A DNA stretch of 64,000 bases from Jeotgalibacillus sp. ET6 (GTDB taxonomy: Bacteria > Bacillota > Bacilli > Bacillales > Jeotgalibacillaceae): the NCBI RefSeq assembly GCF_029667115.1, contig NZ_JARUIU010000001.1, positions 806,001 to 870,000 of the forward strand. Reading direction: 5' to 3'. Below the pieces are notes generated by a model that saw only the letters and a program-made list of their open reading frames with translations, did no database searches and was not told where the DNA came from. Within the stretch, counting starts at the first letter, position 1. Each line of letters opens with the position of its first letter. Both the position numbers and the translations under genes were made by a program. Of this stretch, positions 10,469 to 18,826 are shown piece by piece.

Positions 10469-11466
10469 TTTGGCAGCTCCATATTAAAATAATGGTAGAC
10501 ACTGTCTGTAACCATTCTCCCTCTTGGGGTACGCTGCAGAAATCCGATCTGAAGCAGGTAGGGTTCATAAACATCTTCAATTGTCGCTGACTCTTCCCCA
10601 ATGCTTGCGGCTATGGTGTCAAGACCTACCGGGCCTCCTTTAAAGCGCTCGATAATCGCCCGCAGAAGTTTATGATCGATATGATCGAGTCCCAGCTGAT
10701 CTACCTGAAGAAGTTCAAGTGATTCCTGAGCGATAGAAAAGGTGATCGCCCCCTCCGCTCTAACCTGGGCATAATCCCGCACTCTTTTTAATAAGCGGTT
10801 TGCAATTCGAGGGGTTCCACGGGATCTTCTTGCAATTTCAAGAGCGCCCTCGCGATCGATCTCGGTATTAAAGATGCTGGATGTTCTCTCAACAATGGTT
10901 ATTAAATCTTTTTCTTCATAATACTCAAGCCTGCTTAACACACCAAATCGATCCCGCAGCGGAGCTGATATAGCCCCGGCTCTTGTCGTGGCGCCAACTA
11001 GAGTGAACGGCGGCAGATCAAGCCTGACGGAACGGGCGCTGGGTCCGGTGCCGATTACAATATCAAGACAGAAATCTTCCATCGCTGGATAAAGGACTTC
11101 CTCAATCGCCCTTGGCAGACGGTGAATCTCATCAATGAACAGCACATCGCCAGGCTCCAATGAGGACAAGATAGCGGCAAGATCTCCCGGGCGCTCTATC
11201 GCCGGTCCGGCGGTTGTACGCATATTCACGCCCATTTCGTTTGCAATGACAGATGCCAAGGTGGTTTTCCCCAGACCCGGAGGACCATATAGGAGAACAT
11301 GGTCAAGCGTTTCTTCCCTGTTTCTGGCTGCCTGAATAAAAATCTCAAGGTTGCTTTTCACACGGTCCTGTCCAATATACGTTTCCAGAAGCTGCGGCCG
11401 CAGCGTTTGTTCAAACGATTGTTCTTCGGTATTTTCTGCTTCGCTTGATAATATCCGGTCTTCCAT
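10465..11466 (-). CDS. ruvB: Holliday junction branch migration ATPase RuvB
   Basis: A 333-residue AAA+ motor that drives branch migration with RuvA. Walker A (GPPGLGKTT, about 61-69), Walker B (FIDEIHRL), the ARPD-like sensor region and a C-terminal winged helix ([15 protein letters not shown]) are visible. GGAGGGGGG precedes the ATG. It follows ruvA by 31 bp and overlaps the DUF2905 gene by 4 bp, so the three form one operon. Confidence 0.97.
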   Translation of the reverse strand: MEDRILSSEAENTEEQSFEQTLRPQLLETYIGQDRVKSNLEIFIQAARNREETLDHVLLYGPPGLGKTTLASVIANEMGVNMRTTAGPAIERPGDLAAILSSLEPGDVLFIDEIHRLPRAIEEVLYPAMEDFCLDIVIGTGPSARSVRLDLPPFTLVGATTRAGAISAPLRDRFGVLSRLEYYEEKDLITIVERTSSIFNTEIDREGALEIARRSRGTPRIANRLLKRVRDYAQVRAEGAITFSIAQESLELLQVDQLGLDHIDHKLLRAIIERFKGGPVGLDTIAASIGEESATIEDVYEPYLLQIGFLQRTPRGRMVTDSVYHYFNMELPK

Positions 11467-11497
11467 TCTTAGGTCCCCCCTCCCCTTTTTCTTTTCT

Positions 11498-12109
11498 TTA
11501 CGACAGCTTAAGCATCAGCTGCAATCCTTTTTTAATGTATTCGTCGGTCGTTAATGATTCTTTACGCAGCGCTGGTTCCAATTTCTTTACTTCGCGCTCT
11601 GAGTAGCCAAGTGCTTTTAAAGCTAAAAGCGCTTCTTCCAGTTCTTTTTTATCTGTGAAGACATTTCGTTCAGGATCTGCAAAAAGGTTTGGAAAATAGT
11701 CAGGCACAACATCCTGAAGCTTGCCTTTTAAATCCAGAATCATTTGTCGGGCTGTTTTTTTTCCTACACCTGGAAACTTCGTCAAGAATGTTTCGTTTTC
11801 ATTTTCAATTGCCTCGATAACCTGCTCAGGCGCCCCGGAAGCCAAAATAGCCAAAGCTCCTTTTGGTCCAATGCCCGAAACATTGAGTAATTTCATGAAC
11901 AGCAGCTTCTCTTCCATTGAAGGAAAACCAAATAATGAAATTTGATCCTCACGAACATGCTGATATATGTATATTTGAGCAGGCTGTCCTTGTTTTTGCG
12001 ACATAACAAATGGATTTGGCATGAAAAGCTGATAACCAATCCCCTGATGATCCAGTACAATATATTCTGTACTGATAGATGCAATTTCACCCTTTATGTA
12101 TTCGTACAT
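11498..12109 (-). CDS. ruvA: Holliday junction DNA helicase subunit RuvA
   Basis: Binds four-way junctions as a tetramer and loads RuvB. The 203 residues comprise an OB fold (about 1-63), two helix-hairpin-helix motifs ([13 protein letters not shown] and [13 protein letters not shown], about 71-126) and a C-terminal three-helix domain. I chose the ATG at 12109: it gives the family N-terminus (MYEYIKGEI) and has AAGGGA upstream, while the longer frame from 12142 lacks a binding site and would start at the predicted promoter. Confidence 0.95.
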   Translation of the reverse strand: MYEYIKGEIASISTEYIVLDHQGIGYQLFMPNPFVMSQKQGQPAQIYIYQHVREDQISLFGFPSMEEKLLFMKLLNVSGIGPKGALAILASGAPEQVIEAIENENETFLTKFPGVGKKTARQMILDLKGKLQDVVPDYFPNLFADPERNVFTDKKELEEALLALKALGYSEREVKKLEPALRKESLTTDEYIKKGLQLMLKLS

Positions 12110-12140
12110 TTTTATAATCGTCCCTTCAAGTCCATTCTTC

Positions 12141-12168
12141 ATTGTATCATAGTTTTATCAATAGATAA
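12141..12168 (-). promoter_or_regulatory. Possible ruvA promoter
   Basis: On the minus strand TTATCT (12168-12163) and TACAAT (12146-12141) with 16-bp spacing. The -35 box is poor. The expected transcription start falls about 25-30 nt upstream of the chosen ruvA ATG. Confidence 0.35.
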
Positions 12169-12192
12169 TTTTATGAATTTGTGACAGATAAA

Positions 12193-12207
12193 CAAAACGT
12201 CTGTTCT
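12193..12207 (-). promoter_or_regulatory. Possible LexA (SOS) box upstream of ruvAB
   Basis: The minus strand reads AGAACAGACGTTTTG, one mismatch from the GAAC-N4-GTTC core of the Bacillus LexA operator. ruvAB is an SOS target in B. subtilis. The site is also part of a larger inverted repeat (ACAAAA-GTCTGTT...AACAGAC-TTTTGT, 12192-12226), so it may instead belong to a terminator-like hairpin. Confidence 0.35.
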
Positions 12208-12273
12208 TATCTTAACAGACCTTTTGTTTTTCTTCAGCAATAAAAAATTCAGGGAGTTATTTTGAATCAAACA

Positions 12274-12306
12274 AAAAAACAGCCGGCATCATCTGTCGGC
12301 TGTTTT
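12274..12306 (-). terminator. Terminator after bofC
   Basis: On the minus strand AACAGCCG and CGGCTGTT bracket a short loop and are followed by seven T residues. The left arm starts within the bofC stop codon, so the short gene end is fixed by a functional-looking terminator. Confidence 0.8.
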
Positions 12307-12613
12307 ATGGTGAGACAGTGCTATAGCCACTGTAAATGGCTAAAGGAGATAATTCCTCTACTTGTGAACGGAATACCACTTCTTCTTTTGACATGGTGAC
12401 AAGCTGCCAGGCTGAATATTTAGCCCAGAAGTCCTCCATCGCCATCACTTCCTCCGTACGTGTCTCCACTTGCTTGTCTCCATCTTCATAAATGGTTTCA
12501 AGCGTTACGGAAATGGTGTGTACTTCTTCTGCAAATACAGAGTGGTAAGTAAAACCATTTAGTAATAATACTGCAAAAGCTGCAAGAAGTACTTTTGATA
12601 CAGGTTTTATCAA
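12305..12613 (-). CDS. bofC: BofC-like protein lacking the C-terminal domain
   Basis: A 102-residue protein with a signal peptide (about 1-27, ending TYHSVFA) and a BofC N-terminal domain, recognisable from MEDFWAKYSAWQLV and the VEELSPL segment. BofC inhibits the SpoIVB protease in the forespore-mother cell intermembrane space and so delays sigma-K activation. B. subtilis BofC is about 170 residues with a second C-terminal domain, absent here: the frame ends at a clean stop and terminator. The TTG at 12613 has GGAGGTG six bases upstream and begins a proper signal peptide; the ATG at 12628 has no good site. It follows ruvA as in B. subtilis. Confidence 0.75.
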   Translation of the reverse strand: MIKPVSKVLLAAFAVLLLNGFTYHSVFAEEVHTISVTLETIYEDGDKQVETRTEEVMAMEDFWAKYSAWQLVTMSKEEVVFRSQVEELSPLAIYSGYSTVSP

Positions 12614-12680
12614 TTCGAACACCTCCATAAAGGTAGTGTCCCTATGAACTCATTTGTTTATACATAAAAAGACAGCGTCG

Positions 12681-13190
12681 TTAAGACATTTTTGTCATTA
12701 ACTCCTTTAGTATTTCCATGTTTTCATGTTCCCACTTTTCATCGTAGCCTATACGCAGACCCCGATCCACTCCTTGTGCAGCCCGGTACGCGGCTTTATC
12801 CTGTGACACATAAATCTCATAGTCATCTCCTGCATGATCTCTCACCACGTTATATACTTGCGTTTCAACATCTTTATCATTTGAGTGGGTGACTGCGGCC
12901 GCTATTTCCTTTTCATGAACGATCACTTTCACATACTCCACACCCTCTATTTTTTCCACAAGCTTGGTCAGCTGATCTGAAAACTCTCCCTGATGCATCT
13001 GTTCCCTTGCTCCTGAATTCTGCACCCATAAACCATCCAGTTCCTTAATGTCCCGGTCTTCATTCTGGTCAAACCGGTCATTTTCTCTCGAGAGTACAGC
13101 AGGTTCCTGATGAGGATCTGCTCCTTGATAATCTGAATAACACCCTGACATAATAAACATGAAAAACAATAGTCCTGCATATTTTTTCAT
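12681..13190 (-). CDS. YhcN/YlaJ-family sporulation lipoprotein
   Basis: A 169-residue lipoprotein: a lipobox (IMSGC, Cys about residue 17) follows a short hydrophobic signal. After a charged linker, residues about 68-165 form the YhcN/YlaJ domain with VEKIEGVEYVKVIVHEKEIAAAV, a BON-like fold. Family members are found in the spore inner membrane and germination proteome of B. subtilis; the exact role is unknown. GGAGGG precedes the ATG. It lies between safA and bofC, in a sporulation neighbourhood. Confidence 0.8.
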   Translation of the reverse strand: MKKYAGLLFFMFIMSGCYSDYQGADPHQEPAVLSRENDRFDQNEDRDIKELDGLWVQNSGAREQMHQGEFSDQLTKLVEKIEGVEYVKVIVHEKEIAAAVTHSNDKDVETQVYNVVRDHAGDDYEIYVSQDKAAYRAAQGVDRGLRIGYDEKWEHENMEILKELMTKMS

Positions 13191-13283
13191 TTAATTGCCC
13201 TCCATTTGTTTATGGATAGCTTTTGACAAAAAGACGAGCTTCATTCCTTTTGCTTCTGTCCAATTAATGCCGTTTATTGTATG

Positions 13284-13312
13284 TAAAAAGAAGACGAAGG
13301 GATCGTCTTCTT
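13284..13312 (-). terminator. Terminator after safA
   Basis: On the minus strand GAAGACGA and TTCGTCTTC form a tight hairpin followed by TTTTTAC. It lies 17 bp beyond the safA stop codon. Confidence 0.75.
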
Positions 13313-13328
13313 GAATGGAAAATCTATA

Positions 13329-14555
13329 TTACTTTCCTTCATCTTGCTCTTCATAAAAACGTGGCATAGGCTGCATCATACCAGGATTCATTCCCGGCAT
13401 ACCGTAAGGCTCAAACCCCTGGCTGTTCATCATACCAGGACCTTGATTCATCATCCCCGGATTCATCCCCTGACCGTTCATCATCATTCCAGGATCCATT
13501 CCCTGACCATTCATCATGCCAGGATTCATTCCCTGGCCGTTCATCATCATGCCAGGCATCATACCGGGATCCATGCCTTGACCGTTCATCATGCCTTGTA
13601 CCCCATTCTGTTCAGGCTGACCCATCGGAGGCATATTTCCCATTCCCATAAACGGCTGATTCATTCCTGGTCCATAGCCTCCCATTTGAGGGTGATTGCC
13701 ATATGGCATCTGCTGCCCCCATGGGTTCATCTGGTGCATGTGGTGTGGATGATGCATTTGATTTCCGCAGCCGCATGGCTTTTTCATATGCTGACCCGCT
13801 CCTGCAGTCTGCTGAGGATTCCATTGAGGCATTTCCATGCAATCATGTGGATGCTGCATCATTTGCGTCCCCAGTACCTGAGGAGACTGCATCATTCCGT
13901 GATCACTATGCATTTCGTGATGTGGATGCGGCATCATCTGGGCACCTTGAACTTGCGGCATTCCCATCGGATGTGGAAACGGATAGTCAAATCCATCCCC
14001 CGGCATAATCGGCGTTACAGGCTGACAATCTTCCGGCATTTGCGGCATCCCTTGCTGTACTCCCTGTACGGCAGGCTTTTCTTTCATGTCTTTTTTCATT
14101 TCTTTTTTCACTTCTTTTTTCACTTCTTTTTTTGGTGAAGGGGCTTTTGGAAGCTCCGGTAAAGGCATATGAGGCATCGGCATTTGTATCGGCTGCTGAT
14201 GGAACTGCGGCTGAGATTGGTGCAGCTGCAGGTTGTATGTTTGATGAATATCAATCTCCGGCTGCATCATAATTGGCTTTTGCTGCGGGATGGGCATCGG
14301 CATTGGCTGAAACTGCATTTTAGGTTTCTGTTCTACATAAGGATGCTCAACCACCGATTCTTTTACTACCGTTTCTTTTACCACTACTTCTTTCATGGCT
14401 TTACTGTTCGATGGCACTTTGATTTTCATGCCTGGCATTATCATATCCGGATTAGAAAGCTGCGTGTTCGCTGCTTTTAATTCTTCAAAAGAAACATTAT
14501 ATTTTTTGGCGATATTCCATAATGTATCTCCTTTTTGAACAACATGGATCTTCAC
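13329..14555 (-). CDS. safA: SafA-like spore coat morphogenetic protein with Met-rich repeats
   Basis: A 408-residue protein with one N-terminal LysM domain (about 2-48, KIHVVQKGDTLWNIAKKYNV) that in SafA docks to the cortex/SpoVID, a Lys/Glu segment near 145-165, then a long low-complexity region. The C-terminal part has a His/Cys/Trp patch (CGCGNQMHHPHHMHQM) and repeats of the type GQGMnPGMM, at least five times. I chose the GTG at 14555: AAAGGAGGG lies six bases upstream and it starts the LysM domain. SafA organises the inner coat with its partner SpoVID (55.4 kb here). The repeats are richer in Met than I would expect for the family. Confidence 0.85.
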   Translation of the reverse strand: MKIHVVQKGDTLWNIAKKYNVSFEELKAANTQLSNPDMIMPGMKIKVPSNSKAMKEVVVKETVVKESVVEHPYVEQKPKMQFQPMPMPIPQQKPIMMQPEIDIHQTYNLQLHQSQPQFHQQPIQMPMPHMPLPELPKAPSPKKEVKKEVKKEMKKDMKEKPAVQGVQQGMPQMPEDCQPVTPIMPGDGFDYPFPHPMGMPQVQGAQMMPHPHHEMHSDHGMMQSPQVLGTQMMQHPHDCMEMPQWNPQQTAGAGQHMKKPCGCGNQMHHPHHMHQMNPWGQQMPYGNHPQMGGYGPGMNQPFMGMGNMPPMGQPEQNGVQGMMNGQGMDPGMMPGMMMNGQGMNPGMMNGQGMDPGMMMNGQGMNPGMMNQGPGMMNSQGFEPYGMPGMNPGMMQPMPRFYEEQDEGK

Positions 14556-14581
14556 ACTATTCCCTCCTTTATGGATCATTC

Positions 14582-14610
14582 TTTATATCCTATGATTAAC
14601 GCGGATATTT
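14582..14610 (-). promoter_or_regulatory. Possible sporulation promoter for safA (sigma-E or sigma-K)
   Basis: On the minus strand AAATATC (14610-14604) and GATATAAA (14589-14582), 14 bp apart, resemble sigma-E boxes. An overlapping CATAGGATA (14594-14586) fits the sigma-K -10 pattern CATAnnnTA. safA is sigma-E and sigma-K controlled in B. subtilis. Confidence 0.4.
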
Positions 14611-14685
14611 GCCACTTTTTTTATCTAACAAAAGGAAGCTTATGATACAATAACGACAAATAATATCGTGAAAGAGGTTGAAGAA

Positions 14686-15222
14686 ATGCCAAGGGACAGA
14701 AAAATTAACGGGGATATTCGCAGACAAAAGATTTTAGATACATTAAAGAACACTCAATCCCCTATAACAGGAGGAGAGCTTGCTTCAGGAATGAATGTCA
14801 GCAGACAAGTGATTGTCAGCGATATTACGTTATTAAAAGCGAAGCAGGAGCCGATCCTTGCGACCAGTCAGGGCTACCTTTATATGCCTCAGCCGCAGAC
14901 CGCAAAAATTACAAAAACCATCGTCTGCAGACATACTCCTGAGCAGTCGGAAAAAGAAATGCTGATGATTGTTGAGGGTGGTGCATCCATTCGGAATGTT
15001 TCAATCGAGCATCCGGTGTATGGAGATTTGACAGCTTCCATGATGCTTCATACTGTGACAGATGTGAAGAATTTTATGGAGAAAATTAATGCTACAGATG
15101 CCTCTTTTTTATCCCAGCTGACCGACGGGATTCATTTGCATGAAATTGAAGGAGAGTCTGAAGCCGTGCTCCAGAAAGTTGAAGACGCGCTGGATGAAGC
15201 AGGAATCCTGGTAAAAGATTAA
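14686..15222 (+). CDS. niaR: NiaR, nicotinate-responsive transcriptional repressor
   Basis: A 178-residue repressor of NAD biosynthesis/niacin uptake genes (YrxA in B. subtilis). It has an N-terminal winged helix (about 5-60, GELASGMNVSRQVIVSDI) and a C-terminal 3H domain whose three conserved His-containing motifs (CRHTPEQ, SIEHPVYGDL, DGIHLHEIEG) bind metal and effector. The ATG at 14686 has AAAGAGG upstream; an upstream GTG at 14668 overlaps that site. It is a plus-strand gene on its own: the nifS-nadABC genes normally beside it are not here, so its targets are elsewhere. Confidence 0.9.
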   Translation: MPRDRKINGDIRRQKILDTLKNTQSPITGGELASGMNVSRQVIVSDITLLKAKQEPILATSQGYLYMPQPQTAKITKTIVCRHTPEQSEKEMLMIVEGGASIRNVSIEHPVYGDLTASMMLHTVTDVKNFMEKINATDASFLSQLTDGIHLHEIEGESEAVLQKVEDALDEAGILVKD

Positions 15223-15228
15223 TAAGCA

Positions 15229-15280
15229 GCACAAAAAGCCGCCGTATCTCCTGCACTAAGGAATTCGGCGGCTTTTGTGC
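15229..15280. terminator. Bidirectional terminator between niaR and pheA
   Basis: A long stem: CACAAAAAGCCGCCG on the left pairs with CGGCGGCTTTTGTG on the right around a ~20-nt loop, with flanking A and T tracts. It would stop both converging transcripts. Confidence 0.8.
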
Positions 15281-15293
15281 TTTTACGAGCTGT

Positions 15294-16151
15294 TTAATTA
15301 GGGGGAATGGAGTATTTTTGATAGCTTCCAAGCACTTTAACTGTGCAGCCAAGTGCTTCAAGTTCATCAATAGCGCCTTTCATCAATACTCCTTCCATTG
15401 CCTGTTCTACATCAATGATAAAAAAATAATTGCCCAGTCCCGTCTTAAGCGGCCGGGATTCTATTTTGCTTAGGTTTAAATGACGCCAGGAAAAAGCGGA
15501 AAGTACCTGATGCAGTTTCCCTGGTCTGTCATCAGAAGGCAGCGTCACCATAAGTGTTGATTTTTGAGAACCACCTTCAAGCGGAAGGCTGTCTGCTGAT
15601 GGCTGCCTTGAAAGCACAACAAAACGAGTATGATTAAAGTGAAAATCATGTATGTTTTCTTCTACAATTGTTAGCCCGTATGTACGCGCAGCAAGCGCAT
15701 TCCCAATCGCACCCACATTCTCATCCGGATATTCACTGACGTAGCGTGCGGCCGCTGCGGTTGAGGTGGAGGGCTCGAGCGTCCTGCCTCTAAATCGGTA
15801 ATAAAGATACTTATGGCACTGTGCAAGTGCGTGGGAATGAGACATTATTTTACTGACGCTCTCCCACCTGGATTGATTTAACGGATGCACCATTAAATGC
15901 TGTTCAATAGGAGAAACCAATTCTGCTGTAATATGAACGTCCACATCATGGTAAAGATAATCCACTGTAATTGGGACAGATCCCTCCAGCGCATTTTCCA
16001 GCGGGACAACTGCTCTGTCAGCCTTAGAAGCAGTCAGGGCTTCCAGACAATCAGGGATTGTGTCGTAGGACGCAAGTTCGGCCTCTGCAAATGCTTTTTT
16101 TACTGCGTGGTGCGTAAAAGAAGCTTCAGGTCCTAAATATGCAACTTTCAT
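15294..16151 (-). CDS. pheA: Prephenate dehydratase
   Basis: Converts prephenate to phenylpyruvate in phenylalanine synthesis. The 285 residues contain an N-terminal periplasmic-binding-like catalytic domain (YLGPEASFTHHA at 5-16; the conserved TRF motif appears as HTRFVVLSR) and a C-terminal ACT domain with the Phe-binding ESRP motif (SKIESRPLKTGLGNYFFIID). Feedback inhibition by Phe is expected from that motif. It follows pheB by 23 bp. Confidence 0.96.
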   Translation of the reverse strand: MKVAYLGPEASFTHHAVKKAFAEAELASYDTIPDCLEALTASKADRAVVPLENALEGSVPITVDYLYHDVDVHITAELVSPIEQHLMVHPLNQSRWESVSKIMSHSHALAQCHKYLYYRFRGRTLEPSTSTAAAARYVSEYPDENVGAIGNALAARTYGLTIVEENIHDFHFNHTRFVVLSRQPSADSLPLEGGSQKSTLMVTLPSDDRPGKLHQVLSAFSWRHLNLSKIESRPLKTGLGNYFFIIDVEQAMEGVLMKGAIDELEALGCTVKVLGSYQKYSIPPN

Positions 16152-16174
16152 CTGATCACCTCTTTTAAGGATGC

Positions 16175-16630
16175 TTAAGCACCTGACCCAAGCACTTCTA
16201 CTTTTTCTACAAACTCAAGCCGCTTCAACCTCGACATCATTTCATCTAAAGAAACCGCCATATCTGTAACATTTAGTGATAACGTCACATTTGCTCTTCC
16301 CTGCAGCGGAATCGTCTGATGAATCGTTAAAATATTACACTGACAGGTAGCCACAACACCCAGGAGTTCCGACAAGGTGCCTGATCGATCCTCTAAATGA
16401 AAGAAGAGCGTGATGATTTGCTCCTTTACCACTGTATGAAAAGGAAAAACCGTATCACGATATTTATAAAAAGCACTTCGACTAAGATCGACTTGTCTCA
16501 CCGCTTCCCAAACTGAATCGGCTTTCCCGCGCTCAAGCAGTTCTTTTGCATCGAGCGTTTTTTTCATGGCTTCAGGAAGAATATCTTCCCTGACGAGGTA
16601 AAACTTTTCATCCAGGACTTTTTTTGTCAC
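16175..16630 (-). CDS. pheB: ACT-domain protein PheB (UPF0735)
   Basis: A 151-residue protein with an N-terminal helix-rich region ([16 protein letters not shown]) and a C-terminal ACT domain (about 75-145). It is associated with pheA but is not itself a known enzyme. I chose the GTG at 16630: GGAG lies eight bases upstream and the length matches B. subtilis PheB, while the ATG at 16645 has no binding site. It sits 29 bp after obgE, giving the spo0B-obg-pheB-pheA order of B. subtilis. Confidence 0.88.
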   Translation of the reverse strand: MTKKVLDEKFYLVREDILPEAMKKTLDAKELLERGKADSVWEAVRQVDLSRSAFYKYRDTVFPFHTVVKEQIITLFFHLEDRSGTLSELLGVVATCQCNILTIHQTIPLQGRANVTLSLNVTDMAVSLDEMMSRLKRLEFVEKVEVLGSGA

Positions 16631-16659
16631 CGTCTTCACTCCCATATATGTGTCAGTTA

Positions 16660-17949
16660 TTAATCTACAAAATCAAATTCAAACTCAACAATCTTAACTG
16701 TATCCCCATTCTCAGCTCCGCGGTCGCGCAGTGCATCATCGATTCCCATTGCACGAAGCTGGCGGGCAAAACGGCGGATTGATTCTTCACGGCTGAAATC
16801 AGTCATTTTAAATAGACGTTCAATCGAATCACCTGTAATGACAAAACTGCCGTCAGGATCCCGTGAAATTTTAAACTCTTCCTGAACCCCGTCGTGTTTA
16901 TATAAAACGCGATTAATAGTCTCATCCACCTCTGCCTCTTGCAGCGGGAATTCAGGTGTTTGTTCAATTAGATCTGCCACTGTGTATGTTAAATCCTTTA
17001 ATCCCTGTCTGGAAATAGCGGAAATCGGAAACACTTTTACATCCGGCCCCACTTTTTCCTTGAAGATCTTCAGGTTTTCTTCAGATTCCGGCATATCCAT
17101 TTTATTGGCGACAACCACTTGGGGACGCTCTGTTAAACGAAGATTATATTCCTTTAGTTCATTATTAATCGTTACGTAGTCCTCATACGGATCGCGTCCT
17201 TCAAGTGCGGACATATCCACCACATGAACAATTACGCGCGTCCGCTCAATATGACGGAGAAATTGATGTCCGAGTCCGACTCCTGTATGCGCTCCTTCAA
17301 TCAAACCTGGAAGGTCGGCCATGACAAAGCTTCTGCCATCCTCTGTTTCCACCATGCCTAAATTCGGGGCAATTGTCGTAAAATGATACTCGGCAATTTT
17401 CGGCTTAGCCGATGACACAACTGAAAGAAGAGTGGATTTTCCTACACTTGGGAATCCAACCAGTCCAACGTCTGCCAAAAGCTTAAGTTCCATAATGACT
17501 TCGCGTTCCTGGCCAGGTTCCCCTTTTTCAGAAAGCTCAGGTGCCGGGTTTGCAGGTGTTGCAAAACGGGAATTCCCCCGGCCTCCCCGGCCTCCCTTCG
17601 CAATAATCGCCTGCTGGCCGTGCTCTGTTAAATCAGCGATGACTTCTCCGCTGGCTTCATCTTTAACCACCGTGCCGGGCGGAACTTTAACGATCATATG
17701 CTGAGCGCCGCGGCCATGCTGATTTTTTGACATGCCGTTTTCACCTTTAGGGGCTTTAAAGTGGCGCTGGTAACGAAAGTCCATTAAGGTTCTTAATCCT
17801 TCTTCTACTATAAAGACTACATTTGCGCCCTGTCCGCCGTCTCCGCCAGCAGGGCCGCCTTTTGGTACATATTTTTCCCGGCGGAATGCAACCATTCCAT
17901 CCCCGCCGTCTCCACCTTTTACATAAATCTTGACCTGATCAACAAACAT
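16660..17949 (-). CDS. obgE: Obg/CgtA-family GTPase
   Basis: A 429-residue essential ribosome-associated GTPase, also needed for the phosphorelay in B. subtilis. Domains: Gly-rich Obg fold (about 1-158), G domain with G1 GFPSVGKST (about 165-173), G3 DLPGLIEGA and G4 NKMD, and the C-terminal OCT domain (about 350-429). AGGAGG lies before the ATG. It is 20 bp after spo0B in the same operon. Confidence 0.97.
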   Translation of the reverse strand: MFVDQVKIYVKGGDGGDGMVAFRREKYVPKGGPAGGDGGQGANVVFIVEEGLRTLMDFRYQRHFKAPKGENGMSKNQHGRGAQHMIVKVPPGTVVKDEASGEVIADLTEHGQQAIIAKGGRGGRGNSRFATPANPAPELSEKGEPGQEREVIMELKLLADVGLVGFPSVGKSTLLSVVSSAKPKIAEYHFTTIAPNLGMVETEDGRSFVMADLPGLIEGAHTGVGLGHQFLRHIERTRVIVHVVDMSALEGRDPYEDYVTINNELKEYNLRLTERPQVVVANKMDMPESEENLKIFKEKVGPDVKVFPISAISRQGLKDLTYTVADLIEQTPEFPLQEAEVDETINRVLYKHDGVQEEFKISRDPDGSFVITGDSIERLFKMTDFSREESIRRFARQLRAMGIDDALRDRGAENGDTVKIVEFEFDFVD

Positions 17950-17969
17950 ATGTGATCCTCCTTATTTCT

Positions 17970-18524
17970 TTAACGATCCTGGATTTCAGCCCAGCTGAAT
18001 GAAGTCTGCACGATAAAAGAATCCTCTGAGCAGTCATTCCATTTTAATTGAGGCCCTTCTGATTCAGCAAGGGCAGAAGCAGGCAGAGAGTTCAATGGTC
18101 CACCTTCATACTCGAGTGTAATGATAAATGACGAACTGCCTTCATTCACTTGAAAAATCAAATATAATTCGTTCCCTGCACGGTCAGGGACCATTGATTC
18201 TATTTTGCCAACTGTGCTCTCTAACCATGAAAAAATAGGAGAATCCATCTCTTGGGGAATTTTCCCCTGATTTAATAGCTCAAATTTTAAACATAGATTA
18301 GAACGCCGCTTCCAATTGTAGGTTAACAGCCATTCACATAGCATGGGTGCTCCAAGCAAAGACAACTGTGCTTCCTGTCTTGCCTCAATGATAATTTCTT
18401 CAATAATTTCTTTTGCCCGATCAATATTTTCTAATTCCAGATTGCCCTTAATCATTTGCAAACGGTTCATCCAATCATGCCGACTGTGCTGAAGTAATTC
18501 AAGAGCATGAGTTGCATCCTTCAT
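17970..18524 (-). CDS. spo0B: Sporulation initiation phosphotransferase Spo0B
   Basis: Relays phosphate from Spo0F to Spo0A in the sporulation phosphorelay. The 184 residues form a helical hairpin containing the phospho-accepting His in HSRHDWMNRLQ (second His, about residue 16) and a degenerate ATPase-like C-terminal domain. I prefer the ATG at 18524 because AGGGGG lies six bases upstream; the ATG at 18530 abuts the site. It heads spo0B-obg-pheB-pheA. The C-terminal half is divergent, as is usual. Confidence 0.9.
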   Translation of the reverse strand: MKDATHALELLQHSRHDWMNRLQMIKGNLELENIDRAKEIIEEIIIEARQEAQLSLLGAPMLCEWLLTYNWKRRSNLCLKFELLNQGKIPQEMDSPIFSWLESTVGKIESMVPDRAGNELYLIFQVNEGSSSFIITLEYEGGPLNSLPASALAESEGPQLKWNDCSEDSFIVQTSFSWAEIQDR

Positions 18525-18561
18525 CAGCATCCCCCTACCATCACCAATTATCCTGTACTTA

Positions 18562-18591
18562 AGTATACCAAAACCTTGCCCGTACTTCTAA
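18562..18591 (-). promoter_or_regulatory. Possible spo0B operon promoter
   Basis: On the minus strand TTAGAA (18591-18586) and TATACT (18567-18562) with 18-bp spacing, 38 bp upstream of spo0B. The -35 box is weak. Confidence 0.4.
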
Positions 18592-18595
18592 AAAA

Positions 18596-18686
18596 GTTGC
18601 CGCTTCCTGCTGTTAGAAGAATTCTTATCCTTTCAGTGATAAGCGTCCTTTTAGCAGCAGGAACCACCATCTGCCGGCATGGCAAC
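18596..18686. repeat. Nested inverted repeat upstream of spo0B
   Basis: Three nested pairs share a centre: GTTGCC (18596-18601) with GGCAAC (18681-18686), TTCCTGCTG (18604-18612) with CAGCAGGAA (18655-18663), and CTTATC (18624-18629) with GATAAG (18638-18643). It could fold as one branched hairpin on either strand. Confidence 0.55.
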
Positions 18687-18780
18687 TGTACAAAACTTTT
18701 AAGGATTTTCTCATCCTCTCAGCACGAAAGCCGCCGTCCAAGGCATTGAAGAAGATGAGCGGGAAGTGACAGCTGAGCTG

Positions 18781-18818
18781 AAAAAAAAGAAAACTCCAAC
18801 CGAAGACGGCCAGAGTTT
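18781..18818 (-). terminator. Terminator after rpmA
   Basis: On the minus strand AAACTC...CCG and CGG...GAGTTT pair, followed by a run of eight T residues. It lies 9 bp after the rpmA stop and separates the ribosomal protein operon from spo0B. Confidence 0.7.
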
Positions 18819-18826
18819 CTTATACC

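Larger units (their letters stand above)
18525..18826. other. 302-bp intergenic region between spo0B and rpmA
   Basis: It holds the spo0B promoter, a nested inverted repeat and the rpmA terminator. Plus-strand reading shows fragments that look weakly protein-like in three different frames (a hydrophobic stretch near 18600-18660, then a Glu/Lys-rich one near 18715-18790), but no single open frame with a binding site, so I do not call a gene or a firm pseudogene. Confidence 0.5.

Noticed and set aside
12180-12304. Frameshifted remainder of bofC downstream of its stop
   Set aside because: No BofC C-terminal motif was found in any frame; a terminator starts at the stop codon.
13311-14138. Long plus-strand frame opposite safA, His/Arg-rich
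   Set aside because: It is the antisense reading of the repetitive Met/Gly/Gln codons of safA; no binding site, and safA has a clear LysM domain, start and terminator.
18507-18749. Plus-strand 80-residue frame and neighbouring protein-like fragments between spo0B and rpmA
   Set aside because: It overlaps the spo0B start, has no binding site, and the plausible segments lie in different frames; could be an old pseudogene but cannot be supported.
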